A stretch of DNA of 64,000 bases from Terebella lapidaria (taxonomy: Eukaryota > Annelida > Polychaeta > Terebellida > Terebellidae), in assembly GCA_949152475.1 (NCBI GenBank), contig OX424563.1, positions 22,665,001-22,729,000 of the forward strand, in the 5' to 3' direction. How positions within the stretch are numbered: position 1 is the stretch's first letter; each line of letters starts with the position of its first letter. The notes beneath the pieces are model-generated. The model worked only from the letters and a program-made list of their open reading frames with translations. It was not told the DNA's origin and ran no database searches. Shown one piece after another: positions 1-10,458 of the stretch. Position numbers and translations under genes: made by a program.

Positions 1-436
1 CGGATTAAATGGTATGTTTTCAGTGGACGAGTAGTATTAAGGAGCAGTGTACGGTACTTGGGCCGAGAATTTGATATGAGTTAATCTGATTCGGATAAAT
101 TCATTAGCAGCAATGCCATGCATAAGCTCAAGCTCATACCATTTGGGGCCCAAGTATCATATCCTGCGCCGTCCTCCATATTCAATAAGGATTAAAAAGG
201 TGCGAGACGGATTAAATGGTATGTTTTCAGTGCACGAGTAGTACTAAGGAGCAGTGTACGGTACTTGGGCCCAATTTGGCTACATTGGAAAACTCACTTA
301 CATGTGTACATGGGCCCAAGTATCATACCCTGTGCCTTAATACTACTCGTCCACTAAATGAATGTCATTTAATCCGTCTGTCACCTTTTTAATCCTTATT
401 GAATATAGAGGAGAAGCAGTGTATGATACTTGGGCC
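1..436. repeat. Cluster of three copies of a ~127-bp inverted-repeat element (MITE family A)
   Basis: A short element bounded by GGGCCCAAGTA and TACTTGGGCCC appears at 146-272 (complete), 312-436 (complete, opposite orientation) and 1-64 (right half only, cut by the window edge). Its core contains the shared words AAAAAGGTGCGAGACGGATT and GGTATGTTTTCAGT. A fourth copy lies at 50544-50670. There is no coding capacity, so this is a non-autonomous terminal-inverted-repeat element; its superfamily is unknown. Confidence 0.8.
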
Positions 437-1614
437 TGTACGTGTATGGAACTTTATCATCGGATTGCTGCAAATGCGCGATCCTGATTGGTCAATTCCC
501 CGACAATACCACGCCGTATTTGGAGAGCTGTGACGCAACCCCACGATATTTTCTGTATCGTGGGCTCCAGGCGGGTAATACGGAATAACGTTTTGGAGAG
601 CTCTATATAACCCAATGATAAAATCGTTACCATGGACTTAAGGGTTCATCTCACCCTCTATTTCCCACCGTGACGGCAACAGCTGGAGAATCACCCCCTC
701 CCCAGGAAAACAGAGTACCATTTACGCCCGAAATATATGCATAGACATGTCATGTAACAGATAAATAATACTAATCACAAGTCATGTGATATTTATTGAA
801 TATACTTATATGATATTTAGGCATATGAATAAAAAAACGCACCAATAAATCTGTGAAACTTGCAGGAAATTCATTTTGCCGTTCCGAAAACGTTTAAATG
901 TGACGTCATATGTGTGATGTAATAAGGTACTGATGACGTATAGGGGTTTCCTTATGTAAACAAACCTTTGTTACGTTGTCAGTTGTCACCGGCATCTCCA
1001 ACATAACGCATTCTACAAGTTCTACCTACAATAATTCCTCTTACAGGTGTAATTGTACACCGAAACTGTAAACTTTGGTAAAACCAGACCTCTGGTAAAA
1101 CCATCGCTTCTTGGAAATACGTAAAATGACGTAAATTTTCCCGGCTATGGACCGCTCACGAGACTGACTGCAATGGGGTTCCTGTTTGCCACCAGGATCG
1201 CCACCATGTAATTCGGGTATAGATGAACCATAGAAACAGTCTACTGTGCCAAATACATACAAAAACGTAATAATGTCACATTAAATTTTTGTCATGTTTG
1301 TTTTTGTATAATGCAGACAATGGACATGACGTTTTTTGTACTTCTTGGGCATAATAAGACTGTTGTAAAGCCCCAAAAGCACATGGCATCTGCAGGTACC
1401 CCATAGCAACACATATAGCATGCGGTACCTTATTACGTCACAACGGAAATCCCTTTTGTGAGTGCGGAGGGAAATCTCTGAATATATATTGATATATCGA
1501 TGATAAATGTTCCGATCAATATAAATTCTTTGAATGCTGGCATGTCAGTATCCATATTTATGAGTGATGGCATCGACAATCCCAGATACCTCGAATTTGG
1601 AACCCCGAGATGAT
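437..1614. other. No gene recognised
   Basis: No open frame with recognisable protein content. A TATA-like string (CTCTATATAACC, about 600-611) and a small hairpin built on CCACGATA/TATCGTGG (about 540-566) are present, but nothing downstream looks coding. Confidence 0.5.
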
Positions 1615-1618
1615 ACCT

Positions 1619-1731
1619 TGAAGACCCCAATACGGCAGGATATCTGCCTTCAGTCAGCATATCCCACTCGGCCTGCGGCCTCGTGGTATATGGTGACTTC
1701 AGGCAGATATCACGCCGTATTGGGGTCTGAA
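1619..1731. repeat. Snap-back palindromic element
   Basis: The left arm (from AGACCCCAATACGGCA near 1622) is the reverse complement, with small gaps, of the right arm ending CGCCGTATTGGGGTCT near 1721. Inner parts (TCAGCATATCCCAC against GTGGTATATGGTGA) also pair, so the whole ~110 bp can fold as one hairpin around GGCCTGCGGCC. Probably a foldback transposon remnant. Confidence 0.7.
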
Positions 1732-1739
1732 GCCCATGA

Positions 1740-2984
1740 TAACTTATAAAATACCAGCGTGAGTCGACGGAGGTTCAGGTCACGAAAAGAAACACCTTGC
1801 TTGGCTTCGGATATTGTCCTTGTGCAACGATAAACACGCTCCAAGAATTGAGCCGTATTACATGTATTACCAATTGGCACATTGAAGTCGATTTGATAAT
1901 TCGTTCGGGGACACGATATTATTCGAAACCATGTTCTCTATGTGATATTATATTCAAATTGTATATACAAATCAAATATATTTGAATATAATGTAAACTG
2001 AACATATTTTGCGAGCAGATATTCATAGACACGTTAGCGACATTCTTCTCGTTGTGTTGATAGGAAACAAAGAGTACCTTGAAATATCATGGAGTATCGT
2101 GTAATCGTATAGAAAATAATGCTCTCATACGACGCTGTCAGAAAAATAGCATTTGTGTAACAATTCATAGTTCCGACGACATCCCAACAGGCCACGCCCC
2201 CTTGGCAACCGCAGGAAAAGTCCCACAAACATACCATGTGCTTTTGCTTGAGCAAGTCGGGAATAATGTAACTTTTGCTTGCTTCTGTTTACACAATCGT
2301 TTTGTAAAATAATACACCATATTTCACATGTCTATACTCATAAGGGGATGGAGAATATATTGTAAGCTTAAATTTTTAACTTATTTGGCTTTACTTGGCC
2401 GTGAGTGCATCAGAAGTACACTATCATCCCACTTCATTCAAGAGGTTGGGCTGTTAAACACGCCGGTTTTGTTTGTGGGACTTTTACGTTTTGGCGCGTT
2501 TTTTGACGTCTTTTGATTGGGTAGTAAATATGGAAGTGGGCGGGGCTTATGTATCATCGGAACTATGAATTGATCCTCACATTTTATATATATTTACGTT
2601 TTTTTAATGCAATGATTTTATCCTATATACACGTACATGTATTTTAGGTGACTATGGCTGCCAGCGGAGATTTCGCAGTGGGAGCAGCTGTGATCTTGTC
2701 GACGCCCGTCAGTGCAGTCGCCTCCATGGGAGAATAAGTTCTCCCTCAACTTGTTGGACGTAGCATCTACTGGCAACATGGGACATGACGGGACGGGGAT
2801 GCCAGGAAATGCCTATTATGTAACACGACAAAAGAGTCTTGTGTCATTTCTATGGGTCTGGGAGTTTTGTATCAAACTCGAAATCGTTCTGAAATGAAGT
2901 TGTATATACTGTGACTTTTTCTCGTTTATACTGTTTTTTTGCTGATATTTTCACGATGCTGAACGGTACAGTATTATAACTTGG
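1740..2984. other. No gene recognised
   Basis: Unique-looking AT-rich DNA. Small open frames of 60-77 codons occur on both strands, but none has biased composition, splice-site support or a recognisable motif. Confidence 0.5.
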
Positions 2985-3380
2985 CATACTTCACATGGTA
3001 TTCAAACCGTAATTTTCTACTGAACTCTGACTTCAATCCTAAAATTAAAAAAAGTTGGCAATCTACTCCATTGGAAATCTGGTAATTTTTCGGGGATTTT
3101 TGTAATTTCACCAATACAAAAGCAAGCAAATTCACAAAATCGCGTGCCGACCCAAAAATTCCCTGATGTGGCTCAATATAAACTTGTGGTAGCTTGCCAA
3201 ATCCTTCAATTTTTTTGCGATAGAAGTCTGAAATACGGTAAAAGGTTATCGTTTATCCGATGAAATTTCAGATGACGTATGCCAAATTATAAAACAATAC
3301 CATCTAGCATCGCCAAAATATCTACAATAAACAGTGTGAACGAGTTACAAAAATCAGAGTATAGTTAGTGTTTCAGCGGC
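2985..3380. repeat. Diverged copy of a dispersed AT-rich repeat
   Basis: Words such as AGTTGGCAATCTACTCCATTGG, a following 'GAAGTCTGAAAT' and 'CATCTAGCATCG...AACGAGTTA' recur in the same order at 7913-8455 and 8890-9075. It is read as an old copy of the same non-autonomous element. No protein is encoded. Confidence 0.55.
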
Positions 3381-3955
3381 CTAGAATTATGGTCGGAATG
3401 GCACACAGGTTGTTCCGTATCGAGCATCCTGAAGCCGAGAGGAAATACATGCTTTTCCGTAGTGAACTATAGTTCGTTCGGAACTATTTCGTGCGTCTCA
3501 AAATTCATAACACACGGGACACTAGTCAATTCTAGTCAATGAAAAGGGATCACTTGGAAACAACCAATGATTGAAATATATATTATTATAGTAAATATAA
3601 TAATTGCACTATACATTCACGTTTTTGTCGCATATGAATGTACAGTGTTAATATGCTTGTATATATCACGTGAAAGTATATAGGATTTGTCATGTGTTTT
3701 GGAGCACTTCTCATGAACGTGGCTGAATTTTGTTTTATACACATTTCATGTATCTTTTCGCACGATCAGTTGTGCAGACAGACGTAATAAACTTGTTGTG
3801 TGGAAATATTATTAGCAACCAATTTCCATCTCAATCCAATCCAATTACTTGTGGTCTTGCATGCCGTGATTTGCAAAACACGTTTCGTATTGAATTTCCT
3901 ACTGAAGTATGTCTTGTGATTAAGGGGCCAGTCATTAGGGCATTTGGGCACGAAA

Positions 3956-4770
3956 TGTCCTTATGGTTTTGTCAGAATTTTTTTTTTCTTTTTTATTTCA
4001 CTTTTCGGTTTCCAGACGATAACTCAAGAACGCCTTGACGAATCTTCGAGAAATTTTCACCAGTTATCATATATATTACATAGATGAACCTCATTGTTTC
4101 GGAGCCGGCTCCGAGGTCCGGTTAGTCAGAGAGCATGAATTTTGTGTCAAATGGTTTCCGGATGATAACTCAAAAAGTACTTGTGCTACCATTCTGAAAC
4201 TTGACACATATGTTGATATAGTGTCGCAGAGGAACCCTATCGATTATGGGGTCAATCCCTCAAATGACATTTGACCCAGGGGCCAAAAACAATTTTGGTG
4301 AGTCATCCTTGAGGCTCATTGCATATTTCAGAAACAGTGCATCGTAGAGCGAAACGGACGTTATTTTCGGACTCGTGACACTGGACAAACATGTCTTAGG
4401 GGCATGTGGGGGTGAACTTGGCCCTGGGTCAAATGTTTTTTTGCTGAGTCGGCGTTTTTCATTTCCGGCCATATCTCGGAAACGGTGCGTCGTAGAGCGA
4501 AACGGACGTTATTTTCGGACTCGTGACACTGGACAAACATGTCTTAGGGGTATGTGGGGGTGAACTTGGCCCTGGGTCAAATGTTTTTTTGCTGAGTCGG
4601 CGTTTTTCATTTCCGGCCATATCTCGGAAACGGTGCGTCGTAGAGCGAAACGGACGTTATTTTCGGACTCGTGACACTAGACAAACATGTCTTAGGGGTA
4701 TGTTGGGTGAACTTGGCGCTAGGGCAAATTTTTTTTTGCTGAGTCGGCGTTTTTCATTTTTGGCCATACC
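3956..4770. repeat. 148-bp tandem repeat block (three units) with leader
   Basis: The word GAAACGGACGTTATTTTCGG starts at 4351, 4499 and 4647, giving a unit of exactly 148 bp. Each unit also carries CTCGTGACACT, ACAAACATGTCTTAGGGG and GCTGAGTCGGCGTTTTTCAT. The leader (3956-4060) matches 21146-21190 and 22800-22860. Diverged units recur at 46730-47300, again beside a CAGCGGT-rich block. Open frames here are repeat artefacts. Confidence 0.8.
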
Positions 4771-4775
4771 CAGGA

Positions 4776-5335
4776 CGAATAGCAGCGGTGTTTCAGCAGT
4801 ATTTTTCAGTAGGTATACAGTAGTACGCAGCAGCGGTAACCGCTTCTTTGGCAGCGGTATACCGCTCCTCAGTCAGCGGTACACTGTCGAATATCAGAGA
4901 TGCACCGCTGAACATCAGCGGTATTAATATAGGCAGTATAGCCGGCAGTGGTCCGCTGCCTATTCAGCGGTTAACCGCTCCGCATTCAGCGGGTATACAG
5001 TTGTGTATCAGCGGTGCTATTTAACATAATTGAAACGCTGAAACACCGCTGCAATACCGCTGATTTGGCATTGGTATTACATAACGCTGATATACCGCTG
5101 CTTTACCGCTGTTTGGCAGCGGTAAATCAGTAGTGAATATGGACTGCAATTTGTACTGCTGATTTACCGCTGCTCAGCAGCGGTGAATCAGCGGTACTGA
5201 GCAGCGGTAAATCAGCGGTACACTGATTCAGGCACTGAAATTAGGACCGCTGATTTCCTACTGATATACCGCTGCTTGGCAGCGGCAGTTAATATCATGG
5301 CAGCGGTCCGCTGCCCATTCAGCGGTAAACACACA
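4776..5335. repeat. CAGCGGTA/TACCGCTG short palindromic repeat array
   Basis: Several dozen copies of CAGCGGTA, its complement TACCGCTG and near variants alternate at irregular spacing over ~550 bp, so the region is full of small hairpins. It directly follows the 148-bp repeat block. A similar array sits at 46165-46710 beside diverged 148-bp units, so the two sequences behave as parts of one composite element. Confidence 0.8.
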
Positions 5336-5879
5336 GGACAAAAATCTTGACAAATTTGTCCAGCTTCTTTTTTAGCTAACAGTGAGAACCCTTTTCAAAT
5401 ACATGATACAACATCACGATAAAAGCTAACCGCTTAACATCATGAACATTTTGAAATTTACTTATCATGTTCATACACATAAAAATCCTGACAATTTTTT
5501 TTTTTTCGTTTAAAAATTTAATTTGATTGTAGAACCACAAGTTTACAGAAGTATAAAACAATGTTACAATTGACAAAACAATATCAGTATCATATTGTGC
5601 ATTCAAGTTGATCATTTCTTAACACCGCACGCAATCGACAACGACGACCTTCTGTGAGGTCTGTCCACTCTGTGAGGCGACGTTTTCAAACCTCTGAACG
5701 ACCTGATAATGGCTGCACTGATTCATAGTGGATTTTTCCTTTTGTAGCTGCAGAAGACAGAGCCGAGAAAATGGTATCCCGAATCTTCGCCCGACCCCAG
5801 TTGCTGCTGGATTGGACAAATCCTGAAAAAGTGAATAATTTGTTTGTAAACATGACATGAACAATGCAATATATTTGCT
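5336..5879. other. No gene recognised
   Basis: AT-rich spacer before the hAT insertion. Open frames of up to 134 codons on the minus strand run into the transposon and show no recognisable content. Confidence 0.45.
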
Positions 5880-6063
5880 ATAGTTGGTAGTTCTGGGCGA
5901 TATCACCGATGCATCGTGATATTTAATTTCGTGATATTTGAATCGATGCTGTTTTGCAAGTATCGATACGTTATGATATCGCCCGCCCGCCCGGCCGGAT
6001 AGAAAATGAACGCTCCGAAGCACGTGCGTTTGTTTACATCCGGGGAAACAGGGCCGGAAATCA

Positions 6064-7247
6064 GGGACACCCGAAAACGAGTTCCAAGTTCCAAGTTCCG
6101 AGTTCCAAGTTCCAAGTTCCGCGTTTAAAGTTCTAAGAAAAAGGTGTCGTCAGTGTTCAGTCAGTACCGTAAAACTTCTAATAAACGCCCGGGCGTATAT
6201 TGATTTCAGTTACACTCTAGACCCGGCGTCTATGTCATCCACTCAAATCTTTGCACTGTTGGTTATTTGTAACTTGCACCATTATATTTGATTGTACAAC
6301 AGTACGAAATAAATCAGAACCCAGCGTTTATCGATTTCAGTCGTTGTCTGTACCCGGCGTTTATTGGAATTGACTAGGCCTGTGTGTTACGATATGACGA
6401 ATCGGACGACAGTTCGGATTTTAAAAGCTGGAAATTCCCGACTGGGACACGTTGACGTTGTCGATATTAGTATCTATACGTTGCTATATTACACAATGTA
6501 CGTAGACCCAGCGTCTATTAATTTCAGTATACCTGAACCCCCGGCGTCTATTAGAACCCGGCGTCTATAAGAAACCCGGCGTCTATTAGAAGTTTTACCG
6601 TGTTTCTACACATGCCACGCTTTTTCAGGAGTGAACATTGAGTCTAAAAGTTGCAGAGACGAAAGATCATATGGCGTCAGTTTGAAGGCGCAGCACTACT
6701 ATATGTTACACGTTCGAATAAATGATGAATATCAACTTCTTCTATTAAATATTTGTTCAGTCATCCACAGCATAGTTCGTTGGTGATGCCTGAACAATTA
6801 TTGAATGAAAGAAATTGACAAGATCCGAATTTATTCTGTCATAATGCAATAAGTATTATTTTCATTCCCCTTTGTTTTCAATTTTCCCATCATTTGTATT
6901 TAATTTCGTGAATGTAAAATATAGAATTGATATAAAAATACATTTGAACTAAATAGAATTGAACGAAAAACACACCCAAATCCGCAAACTATCCGAAATT
7001 TCAAATCATACCCGCGTGCCACTTTGAGGTCCGTGCCGTACCATGCATCAGCTTGGAAGGTTAATTTTCGACTTTGAGATATTGAAAGGTGGCACAAGAA
7101 AGTGATTTAATGAGTTGGAGAGACCCGATACAGAAATATAAAAACGATAACTGCACTTTCTTGGGACTTTAAATGCGGAACTTGGAACTTGGAACTCGGA
7201 ACTTGAAACTCGGAACTTGGAACTTGAAACTCGTTTTCGGGTGTCCC
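6064..7247. mobile_element. Nested DNA transposon with ~80-bp TIR and 9-bp TSD
   Basis: It starts GGGACACCCGAAAACGAGTT and ends with the reverse complement AACTCGTTTTCGGGTGTCCC. Inside each TIR, GTTCCAAGTTCC-type words repeat. It is flanked by CGGAAATCA at 6055-6063 and 7248-7256, a perfect 9-bp target duplication. A 9-bp duplication with long TIRs suggests a Mutator-like (MULE) element, but no transposase is visible. It lies wholly inside the hAT element. Confidence 0.85.
6167..6600. mobile_element. Third-level nested inverted-repeat element
   Basis: The left end (CCGTAAAACTTCTAATAAACGC) is the near-perfect reverse complement of the right end (GCGTCTATTAGAAGTTTTACCG). The interior holds repeats of CCCGGCGTCTATT. 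It sits inside the 9-bp-TSD element. I could not settle a target-site duplication, so its superfamily is open. Confidence 0.7.
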
Positions 7248-7287
7248 CGGAAATCATGAGTGACAACATTCGAAAAAAATTTTAAAA

Positions 7288-7460
7288 ATGGCGCAACAGC
7301 TAATCGTGAAGCCACCAGCAGCGTTTAAGTCAACTGTTTGGAAAGTATTTAACTTCCGTAAAGATGACAAGGACAGCAGGTCGTATGTGGTGTGCAGTCT
7401 GTGCGAAGCTGAGTTAAAATAAAGAAAACTGCTGGTAAATTAGTAATCACTTAAAAGGAG
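7288..7460 (+). pseudogene. BED-type zinc finger fragment of a hAT transposase
   Basis: Reading from the ATG at 7288, about 45 codons stay open and include the pattern VWKVFNF followed some 15 residues later by VVCSLCEAEL, the aromatic and CxxC part of a BED zinc finger as in ZBED/hAT transposases. A stop follows at once; the expected histidine half is only dimly visible in another frame (about 7440-7460). It is a broken remnant of the DNA-binding domain of the surrounding hAT element. Confidence 0.7.
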
Positions 7461-7912
7461 CATCTTTGCTAAATTTTTTTGCTTTAATTCAGCTGTCAAA
7501 ATAATAGCAAAATTGTTATGAACATATCGTGATACGTATCGTATCGCGAGTGTAGTATCGTGATACGTATCGTATCGCGACTTCCCTGGTGATACCCAGC
7601 ACTAATAGTTGGTGAGGTCGAATGCATAGAAAGAACTAAAATAAGTGATGTGATTAATTACAAGTATAACGCCATGTTTCTAGAAAAACATGGCAGAAAA
7701 CCCGGCCCTTCTATGTGCACATGAATATCGAGTTCAAATTGTAAGAAGATGTCCCATAAAACGTGATTACACAGTTTTATTTCCATATGAATAAGTCGAA
7801 CTAATATTTATACAGTTCAAATAGAAAGTCAGACAATCAGCCACATCAAAGTAACTGATGCGAGAAACTGTTACATCCTCAGCCAATTTATCTCCTCCAA
7901 GTCTATTTAAAG

Positions 7913-8455
7913 GCAACTTCATTTATCAGTGAAACCCGCTTTTTGGCTATAGTTTTGTTTTGGATCATCGTATCAAGCTGAAATTTTGTGTATCTTAATC
8001 ATGTATCATGCCGTAATTTGTCCCCAAATTTCAGAATTTTATCTAAAAGATTGAAGAAGTTGGCAATCCACCCCAATGTTAAATTTCAGCCTCTACATGG
8101 AATTTCAGAGACTGCATAAAAACCCAACTTTTTTTCGATGTACGAGTTATATAGTTTTTCAAAATAAACATATCTAGCATTCAGACTCCAAAATCAGCGC
8201 AATAGGTTCATTCTGTACGAGCATAAACACGATTAAAGCCATGAATTTGTTGGAATTTATTTGATCCTATTTGGACTGAAATTTAACATTGGGGTAGATT
8301 GCAAACTTTTTCATTTTTTGAGATAGAATTCTGAAATTTGGTGCAAAATTACGGGATGATACCCAATGAAGACACACCAAATTTCAAGTTGATCTGAATA
8401 TCCAAAACAAACTACGGCCAAAAAGCGTGTTTCACTGATAGATGAATTTGACTTC
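7913..8455. repeat. Large imperfect inverted-repeat element (~540 bp)
   Basis: The left arm (about 7913-8095) reappears inverted as the right arm (about 8275-8455): CAGTGAAACCCGCTTTTTGGC pairs with GCCAAAAAGCGTGTTTCACTG, and CCCCAATGTTAAATTTCAG with CTGAAATTTAACATTGGGG. No coding content. Related sequence occurs at 2985-3380 and 8890-9075. Non-autonomous foldback or MITE element. Confidence 0.8.
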
Positions 8456-10217
8456 AGATGTACCGTATCCTTGTTAGATCGCCATGGCAGTACCCAGGTA
8501 CCGGTCTTTGACCGTGAGTTTACTATCCGTCGGCAGCTCTGTTAAAAACATCCTACTGAATTCCAGTTCCATAAGTCTCCCCAGAACCTATCTTCCAGTT
8601 TAACACGCGGCATTACCAATATCCTCCAAACATATATAGGCACACGAAACGCCTTTATAATATTCTTAAGACTTTCCACAATCTAACCAGGTCTAAACCC
8701 TTCCCGTAGATATGCAAGAAAATTATCGATAGGGCATAACAGCCTATCAAGAATGATGAACAAAAACCAATTTCCACTCCCTTTAAATATTCATAAACAG
8801 GTGGCAGGATTTGATGAATATGTGCAGGCCTATTACAATGAACAAATGTATAGTTCCTGCACACTAGGCCCATAGCTTGGCATATATACGATATTGGGAC
8901 TGAAACTTAACAGCATTGGGGTAGATTACCAGCTTTTTCAATTCTCGAGTTGGAAATCTAAAATTATGCAAGAATTTGCCGTATGATACCCAGATGAATA
9001 TGCTAAGTTATAATATGATATCATTTAGCATCGAAATAATATCAGTGAAAAACGAGTTAGAGAAAATCAGAGTACATGTACAGTAGTACAATTACAATTC
9101 ACAGAATACATCGAAGCCCGCACAATAGCGCGCAACGTATGACCACCGTGGAATCGCTCGTTGCCCATTCAACTTGCCACGAATATAGTAGTAGTCCTAC
9201 CGGGCGTCATGCCGGACAAATATCCGTAGACCATGTAGACGTATAGGGCCGTGTATTCCCCTCCCTGTAGGATGCCGTGTTTCGAGCGATATGCAGTGAG
9301 AATTGGGCGGGGGGGGGGGAGGGGCAGGGGGTATCAGGAGTTGGATATGCGGGCAGCCGACTGAGCCAAGCCATTGAAGCCAGAGTGTACACTCTTGCGG
9401 ATCGGGGCCTACTCTGCCTACTCTCCGCCTAGATTCATAGACCTCATACACATGCACATGCGCTGCGACAATTAGTCCCTGGTCGTCTCGAGAGAAATAG
9501 CTTAATATTAGCTCAACACAGTCGAAATAATTCGGAATGAGTATCTAAAACTATTGTCTAAAATGCTTAAAAGTAATTCGTCCTTGTTAACCGCTGCAAT
9601 ACAACATATTTCTAGTGGTTACTTCTTGGCGTAGTAATATAAGTAATTACAGTAATTATAACCACACAATTGGAGCGGTCATACTTTGCGAGTTCTAAGA
9701 TAACTGGCAGGAGAATCGGTAATTGCGCTTGCGCATTCGACATGCGATCTAATTTAAAACATCAGTTTCCATTGTCATATGATGATTGTTGTTTGAAGAA
9801 TTATTATTAGCAATGCTTTTGTATCAGCTTAACAGAATATATCGGTTTCTATTTCAAATTCGCGAAACCAACACCAGTGTATGCTGAATGTAAGAGAGTC
9901 GTCTGGTGAAGTCGGAAGACAGGAAATACATGGGATGAGGTCAACGACAATCACATATACCCGGCCCTGAGGGGCCGGGAATAAATACAGACAAATATTC
10001 CACTACACAGCGGATGGAGGGATCCAAAAATAATACCCGAGGTATAGTGAATAACCGTGCCTGTTTTATTGTGAAAAGCTCCTTATTCTCACAGTATATA
10101 GACAAGAATATACTAGAGTCCAAGCCCTAACAGTTATATTTAACCAAATCAGTTGTATAGTGACAAGCTGCATAGTGGCGTTTAATTGTCTGTAACTGAT
10201 TATTTGGAGTACTTTAC
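8456..10217. other. No supported gene; one repeat copy and a G-run
   Basis: 8890-9075 is a diverged copy of the element at 7913-8455. A G-rich run lies at 9308-9330. The 3' end of the BEN-domain gene (minus strand) must lie somewhere in this stretch or further left, because the BEN exon ends at 10218 with a splice donor, but I could not choose the terminal exon. Confidence 0.45.
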
Positions 10218-10458
10218 CAATGATCGCCTCCACGACGTTGCTCGGCAGTTTCGGCTTGGGGCTCAATTTCGATATGGTACACGTCCTCATCTGTTCGCTT
10301 GTAAAGAAGGTCCTCAGCAGGCATCGGGTCAAAGAACCCCCGTTGACCCCGTCGGGAAGATTTTTTTTAGACTCTCTCGCGGTTCTAGCCGTGTTGAGTG
10401 CCCTGGTGATGTCCGCCGAATAAACATATATCCCAGTCGTGGGCATTAACTCCACCAT
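10218..10458 (-). CDS. BEN-domain exon
   Basis: The acceptor is TGTATTTTTCAG|ATGGTGG at 10458/10459 and the donor ATCATTG|GTAAAGTA at 10218/10217. The 80-codon frame begins VELMPTTGIYVYSADITRAL and contains SLTRCLLRTFFTSEQMRTC then LPSNVVEAIIG, matching the BEN pattern of two helices (LxRxLLxxxF, then xLxxxxVxAI) with a basic linker. The frame enters in phase 0, while the upstream exon (11218-11262) leaves in phase 1, so an exon is probably unrecognised between them. The domain's last helix would be in the next exon. Confidence 0.75.

Larger units (their letters stand above)
5888..7604. mobile_element. hAT-type DNA transposon remnant with perfect 8-bp TSD
   Basis: The element begins TAGTTCTGGGCGATATCACC and ends GGTGATACCCAGCACTA, imperfect terminal inverted repeats. 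It is flanked by the identical 8-bp sequence ATAGTTGG at 5880-5887 and 7605-7612. An 8-bp duplication is the hallmark of the hAT superfamily. Subterminal DNA is rich in CGTGATACGTATCGTATCGC repeats. Inside is a BED-finger coding fragment (7288-7460) and a second transposon (6064-7247). Most of the transposase is gone. Confidence 0.85.

Noticed and set aside
4375..4927. 134-codon frame with repeated RRFSFPAISRKRCVVERNG
   Set aside because: It is a translation of the 148-bp tandem repeat; the periodic protein follows the DNA period.
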